Part shown: in pieces, positions 46,001-50,571 of the stretch | How the letters are laid out: every line of letters begins with the position of its first letter | Numbering within the stretch: the first letter of the stretch is position 1 | Origin: Pseudomonas citronellolis | GTDB lineage: Bacteria > Pseudomonadota > Gammaproteobacteria > Pseudomonadales > Pseudomonadaceae | Length of the DNA: 50,571 bases | NCBI RefSeq assembly: GCF_029335315.1 | Contig: NZ_JARJLT010000079.1 | Location: forward strand, 1 to 50,571 | Direction: 5' to 3' | The notes under the pieces: generated by a model | Told to the model about the DNA's origin: nothing | The model's database searches: none | What the model saw: the letters and a program-made list of their open reading frames with translations, nothing else | Position numbers and translations under genes: made by a program

Positions 46001-49000
46001 TGACCATCAGCGACCCCGACAACACCACGCTGAGCAGCGCCACCGTCTCCATCACCGGCAACTTCCACGCCGGCGAGGATATCCTGAGCTTCAGCAACGA
46101 TGGCCTCACCATGGGCAACATCGTTGCCTCCTTCGATGCCGCCACCGGCGTCATGACCCTGACGTCCGCCAGCGGCACCGCCACCCTGGCGCAATGGCAG
46201 GCGGCGCTGCGCGCGGTGACCTACACCGATACCGCGGTCACCCCGAACAACGCCACGCGCACCATCAGCTTCACGGTGAACGACGGCACCGATGACAGCG
46301 CCACCAGCACGCGCACGGTGACCGTGACCGACACCGACCAGACGCCCATCCTGAGCTCCAGTGGTGGTGGCGCGACCTACGTCAGGGGCGCCGCCGCCGT
46401 GGCGGTCGACTCCGACATCACGGTCAGCGACCTGGACAACACCACGCTGGCCAGCGCCAGAGTCAGTATCACCGGCAACTTCCAGGCCGGAGATGTCCTG
46501 TCCTTCATCAACACTGGCAACATCACGGGCAGCTATAACGCCGGCACCGGCGTGCTGACCCTGACGTCGAGCGGCGCCTCGGCGAGCCTCGCGCAGTGGC
46601 AGGCGGCGCTGAGCTCGGTGGCCTTCTCGAACGCGTCGACCGCGAACGGCTCCACGCGCACCATCAGCTTCACTGTGAGCGACGGCACCAAGGACAGCGC
46701 CGTGCTGACCAGCACCGTCGACGTCCAGGTCAACCCGATGGTGCAGAGCGTGAGCGCGGGCAGTGCCAACGGCGCCTACAAGGCGGGCGATACGCTCACC
46801 ATCAGCGTCACCTTCGACCAGGCCGTGACGGTGGATTCCACCGGTGGCCTGCCGACCTTGCTGCTGGAAACCGGCCTCGTCGATCGCCAGGCGATCTACG
46901 TCAGCGGTTCCGGTACCAACACCCTGGTGTTCAGCTACACCGTGCAGGCCGGCGACCGCAGCGCGGACCTGGACGTCGCCTCCAGCACCGCGCTCTCGCT
47001 GAACGGCGGCAGCATCGGCAACGCCACCACCGGCGTCGCCACCCTGACCCTGCCGGCTCCGGGGGCCGCCGGGTCGCTTGGCGCCAACGCCGACATCGTC
47101 GTCGACGGCGTGGCGCCGACGGTAACCTCGGTCGGCGTGCCGGCGAGCGGCACCTACGGCATCGGGCAGAACCTCGACTTCACCGTCAACTACGGCGAGA
47201 GCGTGGTGGTCGACACCACCGGCGGCACGCCGCGCCTGGCCATTACCCTGGATACCGGCGGCACCGTGTATGCCAGTTACCTCAGCGGTTCCGGCGGCTC
47301 CGCGCTGGTCTTCCGCCTCACCGTCGCCAGCGGCCAGCTCGACAGCAACGGCATCAGCGTGGGCGGCGTGGTCGACAGCAACGGCGGCAGCCTGCGCGAT
47401 GCCGCCGGCAACGCGGCCGTGGCCACCCTGAACAGTGTCGCGTCCACCGCCAGCGTGCTGGTGGATGGCGTCGCGCCGAGCGCGACCAGCATCGTCCGCG
47501 TCGACCCGGAGGTCAGCGGCGGCAGCACCCTGAGCTTCCAGGTCACCTTCAGCGAGGCGGTCAGCGGGGTCGACGTCAGCGACTTCACGCTGGTCGGCAG
47601 CGGTAGCGCCAGCGGGACGATCCGTTCGATCACCGGCTCAGGCAACAGCTTCGTGGTAGTGGTGGACAACGTCAGCGGCGACGGCACCCTGCGCCTCGAT
47701 CTCAATTCCAGCGCCACCGGCATCGCCGACCAGGCCGGCAACGCCATCGCCGGCGGCGCCACCGGCCAGGCCTACGTGATCGACCACAGCGCGCCGCTGG
47801 TGCAGTCGGTCGACGTGCCCGGCGCCGGCTCCTACAAGGCCGGCGACGTGCTCAGCTTCACCGTCAACAGCAACGAGGCGGTCATCGTCGACAGCAGCGG
47901 CGGCACCCCGCGCCTGGCCCTGGATATCGGCGGGCGCACGGTCTACGCCAACTACGCGTCGGGTTCCGGCAGCGGCGCCCTGGTGTTCCAGTACCAGGTG
48001 CAGGCCGGCGACAACGACGCCGACGGCATCCAGGTGCTCGGCGTGCAGGCCAACGGCGGTTCCCTGCGCGACGGCGCCGGCAACGCCATGAACACCAGCC
48101 TCAACGGCGTGGCCGACAGCCACCAGGTGCTGGTCGACACCCAGGCGCCGAGCAGCACCGGCGTGCAGCTGCCGGCCGACGGCCGCTACACCCCGGGGCA
48201 GACCCTGGAATTCACCGTCGACTACAACGAAGCGGTGCAGGTGGACAGCAGTGGCGGCGTGCCGCGCATCGCCATCACCCTGGACCGTGGCGTGGTGGTC
48301 TACGCCGACTACGTGTCCGGCTCCGGCAGCAACCAGCTGGTGTTCGCCTACACCGTGCAGGCCGGCCAGAGCGACCTGAACGGCATCCAGCTGGATGGCC
48401 AGGTCCAGGCCAACGGCGGGCGCATCAGCGACGTCGCCGGCAACGCCGCCAACCTGGCGCTGGGCGGCGTGCCGTCCACCAGCGGCCTGCTGGTGCAGGG
48501 CGCGGTCAGCGACGGCGACCCGCAGTTCCGTACCGACCAGGGCGTGCGTCCGGCGGCGCCCGGTGGCACCGGCACCGGCGTGGTGCCGCCGGCTCCGCCC
48601 GCGATCGTGGTCGGGCCGCCGGTGCTCGGCCAGCCGCCGCTGCTCGACAGCAGCAACCGTGGCGCGGCGCAATCCGGCTTCAGCAGCCTGTTCCGCGACG
48701 CGCCGGCGCAGAGCCAGTTCGCGCAGATCTTCAGCAGCGACAGCGGCCACGGCGATGGCAGTGGCAACGGCTTCCTCGGCTTCGGCGGTGGCGACGGCGG
48801 GGTGTTCACCAGCAGCACGCTGTCGTCGGTGTTCGGCGCCGCGCGTGAAGGCGAAGAGCAGGCGCTGTCGGCGTTCGACAAGCGGCATGGCGACGTGGCC
48901 GGGGGGCTGCGTGGCGTGTTCGGCGCGCCGGGCCTGGGCCAGCAATTGCACGAGATCAACCAACGCGAACAGCGTCAGGTCGCCGACCTGGCGCGGGCCA

Positions 49001-49035
49001 TCGGCGAGCTCGGTCGGGAGGGACCGGCGGCCTGA
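43012..49035 (+). CDS. Giant LEPR-motif / DUF4347 surface protein with cadherin-like and Ig-like repeats
   Basis: A 2007-residue acidic protein with no Sec signal. It starts MQWIKRVFRAADSR; residues 29-39 carry LEPRMMFDGAA, an N-terminal motif seen in many large exported adhesins. After an Ala-rich linker, a DUF4347 domain spans about 88-252 with His143 (IHVISHGQAG) and Cys186 (LLLYGCDVGEG). Six repeats of 131-144 residues follow (44194-46734, marked by TLAQWQAALR), then about five Ig-like repeats of 106-127 residues (46735-48504). A Pro/Gly/Ser-rich tail ends EQRQVADLARAIGELGREGP. No RTX nonapeptides were seen. The start at 43012 has AAGAGGTG upstream. It lies between an M50/HlyD operon and a TolC-type gene, so it is the likely cargo. 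An adhesin or biofilm matrix role is inferred. Confidence 0.87.
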   Translation: MQWIKRVFRAADSRPVALQSAQAPLIVALEPRMMFDGAAVASAAEAAKPEAAPAQADAAQGSHADASDSHDTATAAPPAAATSDQRHEIVFVDSNVADYQQLVADAKPGTEVVVLDASGNGLQQMADYLRGREGIDAIHVISHGQAGEVRFGSLVLSEANLSSYQALLAELGQSLSADGDLLLYGCDVGEGAAGSAFVKALADATGADVAASSDPTGSAALGGDWALETSSGSIETAALFAGGQASGWDHLLAYKAFPTDKTYSESAQGQDVDAYTTNAEQSRDLFLLNKTGTYTFSGHVESGGPNDATDVIPVELPNGAYISSYTLTVNNVVISSGTSFTVENLSDSTFFRQTGMTTQTVNNAIQSGLYSFTIGNGTVVADYVLTLDVVVPNVAPTVALSGGSSAYVEGNNVTSTVAVDSGLTLSDPDNTTLASATVSIGSGYHSDQDVLGFTANVSNFGNITGSYNGATGVLTLTSSNATATLAQWQAALRSVTYSNSSDTPDTSSRAISITVNDGVADSATVTRSVTVASTNDTPVVTASGGNTAFTEGNDVTSTPVAVDSGITVTDRDNTSLVSGSVAITGGFQSGQDVLAFTNNPATMGNIVGSYSAASGILSLSSAGGTANLAQWQAALRSITYSNSSDAPNTANRTVSFSVNDGSTSSVAATRTVTVTAVNDTPVVSASGGSAAFVEGNNVTSTPVVVDSGIGVSDLDSGTLASASVSITGNLHTAEDVLGFSNTNSTLFGNITSSYNAGTGVLSLTSAGGIATLAQWQNALSSVTYTNTSEAPNTANRTISFAVNDGSTTSTAATRTLTVTAVNDTPVNSASGGSAAFVESSSGVSTPVAVDSGFTVSDADNTTLASAKVSVTGNFHSDQDVLGFTNTSSSTFGNIVASYNAGNGELTLTSSNATATLAQWQAALRAVTYTNSSGEPNTATRTLSFVTNDGASDSNTVTRTLTVTAVNTTPVVTTDAGSAAFVAGDNVASTPVAIDSGLTISDPDNTTLSSATVSITGNFHAGEDILSFSNDGLTMGNIVASFDAATGVMTLTSASGTATLAQWQAALRAVTYTDTAVTPNNATRTISFTVNDGTDDSATSTRTVTVTDTDQTPILSSSGGGATYVRGAAAVAVDSDITVSDLDNTTLASARVSITGNFQAGDVLSFINTGNITGSYNAGTGVLTLTSSGASASLAQWQAALSSVAFSNASTANGSTRTISFTVSDGTKDSAVLTSTVDVQVNPMVQSVSAGSANGAYKAGDTLTISVTFDQAVTVDSTGGLPTLLLETGLVDRQAIYVSGSGTNTLVFSYTVQAGDRSADLDVASSTALSLNGGSIGNATTGVATLTLPAPGAAGSLGANADIVVDGVAPTVTSVGVPASGTYGIGQNLDFTVNYGESVVVDTTGGTPRLAITLDTGGTVYASYLSGSGGSALVFRLTVASGQLDSNGISVGGVVDSNGGSLRDAAGNAAVATLNSVASTASVLVDGVAPSATSIVRVDPEVSGGSTLSFQVTFSEAVSGVDVSDFTLVGSGSASGTIRSITGSGNSFVVVVDNVSGDGTLRLDLNSSATGIADQAGNAIAGGATGQAYVIDHSAPLVQSVDVPGAGSYKAGDVLSFTVNSNEAVIVDSSGGTPRLALDIGGRTVYANYASGSGSGALVFQYQVQAGDNDADGIQVLGVQANGGSLRDGAGNAMNTSLNGVADSHQVLVDTQAPSSTGVQLPADGRYTPGQTLEFTVDYNEAVQVDSSGGVPRIAITLDRGVVVYADYVSGSGSNQLVFAYTVQAGQSDLNGIQLDGQVQANGGRISDVAGNAANLALGGVPSTSGLLVQGAVSDGDPQFRTDQGVRPAAPGGTGTGVVPPAPPAIVVGPPVLGQPPLLDSSNRGAAQSGFSSLFRDAPAQSQFAQIFSSDSGHGDGSGNGFLGFGGGDGGVFTSSTLSSVFGAAREGEEQALSAFDKRHGDVAGGLRGVFGAPGLGQQLHEINQREQRQVADLARAIGELGREGPAA
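44194..46734 (+). repeat. Six tandem cadherin-like repeats in the large surface protein
   Basis: Units begin near 44194, 44620, 45049, 45481, 45913 and 46342. Each follows TPVV-ASGG, VDSG-TVSD-DNTTLAS, a GNI--SY turn, LTLTSS, TLAQWQAALR and VTRTVTVT. The last unit is shorter and ends at 46734. Spacing is 142, 143, 144, 144, 143 and 131 residues. Confidence 0.87.
46735..48504 (+). repeat. Tandem Ig-like repeats in the large surface protein
   Basis: Units begin near 46735, 47113, 47473, 47791 and 48145 and share AP-V-SV-VP, YKAGDTL-FTV-F-EAV-VD, GGTPRL, Y-SGSG and LVF-Y-VQAG, with GSLRDAAGNA near the end. The unit starting at 47473 is shorter and of a different type (VSGGSTLSFQVTFSEAVSGV). Confidence 0.8.
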
Positions 49036-49088
49036 AGGGCAGGGAGCACGTATTCAGCAGAAGCCGTACAGGGGGCGGCTCGATAACA

Positions 49089-50571
49089 ATGAACAAGCAA
49101 TTCCGATTCCTCGGCGTCAGCCTGCTGGCCTTGGCCATCAGTGGCTGCGCCGTGACCAGCGATCCGATCAGCCGTGCCACCAGCGAGCAACGCGCCCGCG
49201 ACGACCTCGCCGGGATGTTCCGCGCGCAGGAGCCGCTCAGCGGCGAACTGACGCTCAACGAAGCCACCGCGCGGGCCATCAAGTACAACCTCGAAGGCCG
49301 CCTGAAGGTGATGGAAGAAGCCCTGGCGCACCGCCAGGTCGACCTCGCCACCTTCGACATGCTGCCGCGCATGGCCCTGGAGGCCGGCTACGCCGGGCGC
49401 AACAACGTCAGCGCTTCGTCGAGCAAGAGCGTGCTGACCAACCAGCAGTCCCTGGAACCCTCGACCTCCCAGGACCGCGACCGCGACGTCGCCGACCTGA
49501 CCATGGTCTGGAACGTGCTGGACTTCGGTGTCAGCTACGTCAGCGCCAAGCAGCAGGCCGACCAGCGCCTGATCATCGAGGAACGCCGGCGCAAGGTGCG
49601 CCAGACCATCGTCCAGGACGTGCGCTCGGCCTACTGGCGCGCCGTGGCCGCCGAACGCCTGCTGGGCCGCATCGACGGCCTGATGGAACGCGTCGGCCAG
49701 GCCCGCAAGGACAGCCAGAGCCTGAGCAGCCAGCGCATCGGCGATCCGGTGCAGCAGATGGCCTACCAGCGCTCGCTGATCGAGGCCACCCGCCAGCTGG
49801 AAGAGCAGCGCAAGGCGCTGTCGCTGGCCAAGACTGAACTGGCCACGCTGATCAACCTGCCGCCGGGCACCGAGGTCAAGCTGGCGATGCCGGCCGCCGA
49901 CTACCCGCTGCCGGAACTCAAGGTCGGCATGGACAGCCTGGAACGCGAAGCCCTGGCCTCGCGCCCGGAACTGCGCGAGCAGGACTACCAGGCGCGGATC
50001 AGCGCCGCCGAGACCAAGAAGGCCATGCTGCGCCTGCTGCCGGGCCTGGAGTTCTCCGCCGGCGGCCACTACGACAGCAACTCCTACCTGGTCGAGCAAA
50101 GCTGGGCCGACTACGGCGTGAAGGTCACCTGGAACCTGTTCAACGTGATTTCCGCCCCGGCCGCGATCGATGTCGCCAAGGCCGGCGAGGACGTCGCCAA
50201 GGCCCGTCGCCAGGCACTGTCGATGGCGGTGCTGGCGCAGCTCTACGTGGCCAACGCCAACTACCAGGAAGCCCGCCGGCAATTCCAGACCAGCCAGGAA
50301 CTGGCCGGCCTCGACGGCCAGATCACCCAGGAACTGCGCAACCGTCGCCAGGCCCAGGGCATCGGCGAGCTGGAGCTGATCCAGGGCGAGCTGAACAACC
50401 TGCAGGCCGACCTGCAGCGCGACCTGGCCTACGCCGAGCTGCGCAACGCCTACGGCCAGGTGTTCGCCAGCGTCGGTCTGGACCCGCTGCCGGCGCAGCT
50501 GAAGTCCGATTCCCTGGCCGACATCGGCCAGGCGCTGGCCCAGCGCGAGGCCCAGTGGCAGCGCGGCGAGA
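49089..50571 (+). CDS. TolC-family outer-membrane lipoprotein, C-terminus cut by window end
   Basis: The frame is open from the ATG at 49089 to the right edge (494 residues, no stop). A lipoprotein signal is clear: MNKQFRFLGVSLLALAISGC with Cys20. The mature part has TolC-type helical segments: ELTLNEATARAIKYNLEGRL at the start, DVADLTMVWNVLDFGVSYVS and QADQRLIIEERRRKVRQTIV in the first half, YGVKVTWNLFNVISAPAAID and GIGELELIQGELNNLQADLQ in the second. It starts 53 bases after the large surface protein gene on the same strand. It should be the outer-membrane channel of this export locus. It is near full length, so only a short C-terminal tail is missing. Confidence 0.9.
   Translation, partial: MNKQFRFLGVSLLALAISGCAVTSDPISRATSEQRARDDLAGMFRAQEPLSGELTLNEATARAIKYNLEGRLKVMEEALAHRQVDLATFDMLPRMALEAGYAGRNNVSASSSKSVLTNQQSLEPSTSQDRDRDVADLTMVWNVLDFGVSYVSAKQQADQRLIIEERRRKVRQTIVQDVRSAYWRAVAAERLLGRIDGLMERVGQARKDSQSLSSQRIGDPVQQMAYQRSLIEATRQLEEQRKALSLAKTELATLINLPPGTEVKLAMPAADYPLPELKVGMDSLEREALASRPELREQDYQARISAAETKKAMLRLLPGLEFSAGGHYDSNSYLVEQSWADYGVKVTWNLFNVISAPAAIDVAKAGEDVAKARRQALSMAVLAQLYVANANYQEARRQFQTSQELAGLDGQITQELRNRRQAQGIGELELIQGELNNLQADLQRDLAYAELRNAYGQVFASVGLDPLPAQLKSDSLADIGQALAQREAQWQRGE

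Noticed and set aside
42058..46194. A 1,378-codon minus-strand frame opposite the large surface protein
   Set aside because: Its apparent repeats simply reflect the tandem repeats on the plus strand. No start signal or recognisable domain was found, and it crosses an intergenic gap.
43012..49035. RTX-type calcium-binding adhesin or toxin
   Set aside because: No GGxGxDxxx nonapeptide arrays were seen, and there is no linked ABC exporter or acyltransferase in the window.

Overview
The window is high-GC chromosomal DNA from a Pseudomonas species, probably in or near the P. aeruginosa / P. nitroreducens / P. citronellolis branch. This rests on recognisable gene sets: a complete fapABCDEF functional-amyloid operon, the muxABC-opmB efflux operon beside tpx, a uppP / cold-shock-DUF1294 / LysR / azoR block in the order I remember from P. 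aeruginosa, P. putida-type davBA for lysine breakdown, and short palindromic repeats of Pseudomonas type. No rRNA, tRNA, prophage, insertion sequence or CRISPR array was seen. The species call is inference; no database search was possible.

Layout. 1-4.3 kb: a cut-off unknown gene, an RraB-type RNase E regulator, a DsbA/FrnE-type oxidoreductase, and a LysR regulator divergent from an M20 amidohydrolase. 4.4-8.3 kb: an AbgT-type transporter that pairs with the amidohydrolase, then a free-standing elongation factor G. 8.3-8.9 kb: a gene-free island of repeats bounded by a 19-bp direct repeat. 8.9-12.7 kb: davA and davB (lysine to 5-aminovalerate), a divergent Lrp-type regulator, and an AhpD-like protein. 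12.9-19.5 kb: a sigma-54 activator with a degenerate receiver, convergent with fapA-F, whose promoter has a clear -24/-12 element. 19.8-24.5 kb: uppP, a cold-shock/DUF1294 protein, LysR/azoR, a degenerate nuclease-like protein and tpx. 24.7-33.8 kb: muxABC-opmB. 33.8-38.4 kb: an NlpC/P60 hydrolase, azlCD, a second repeat island, and a small monooxygenase plus glutaminase-like operon divergent from a LysR gene.

38.5 kb to the right edge is the most unusual part. Two HlyD-type adaptors (one fused to a GAF domain) and a membrane M50 metallopeptidase carrying its own lipoyl/HlyD domain form one tight operon. They are followed by a roughly 2,000-residue surface protein with an N-terminal LEPR motif, a DUF4347 domain with a His-Cys pair, and two blocks of tandem repeats, and then by a TolC-family outer-membrane lipoprotein cut by the window end. 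The set has the parts of a type I secretion locus except the ABC ATPase, whose place is taken by the M50 membrane protein. I propose it as a dedicated exporter, and possibly processing system, for the large protein.

A second theme is dispersed repeats. A ~97-bp element made of nested palindromes (five whole copies and one permuted copy), a ~250-bp multi-hairpin element (two inverted copies 27 kb apart, with one stem changed on both arms), and classic REP sequences fill almost every long intergenic gap.
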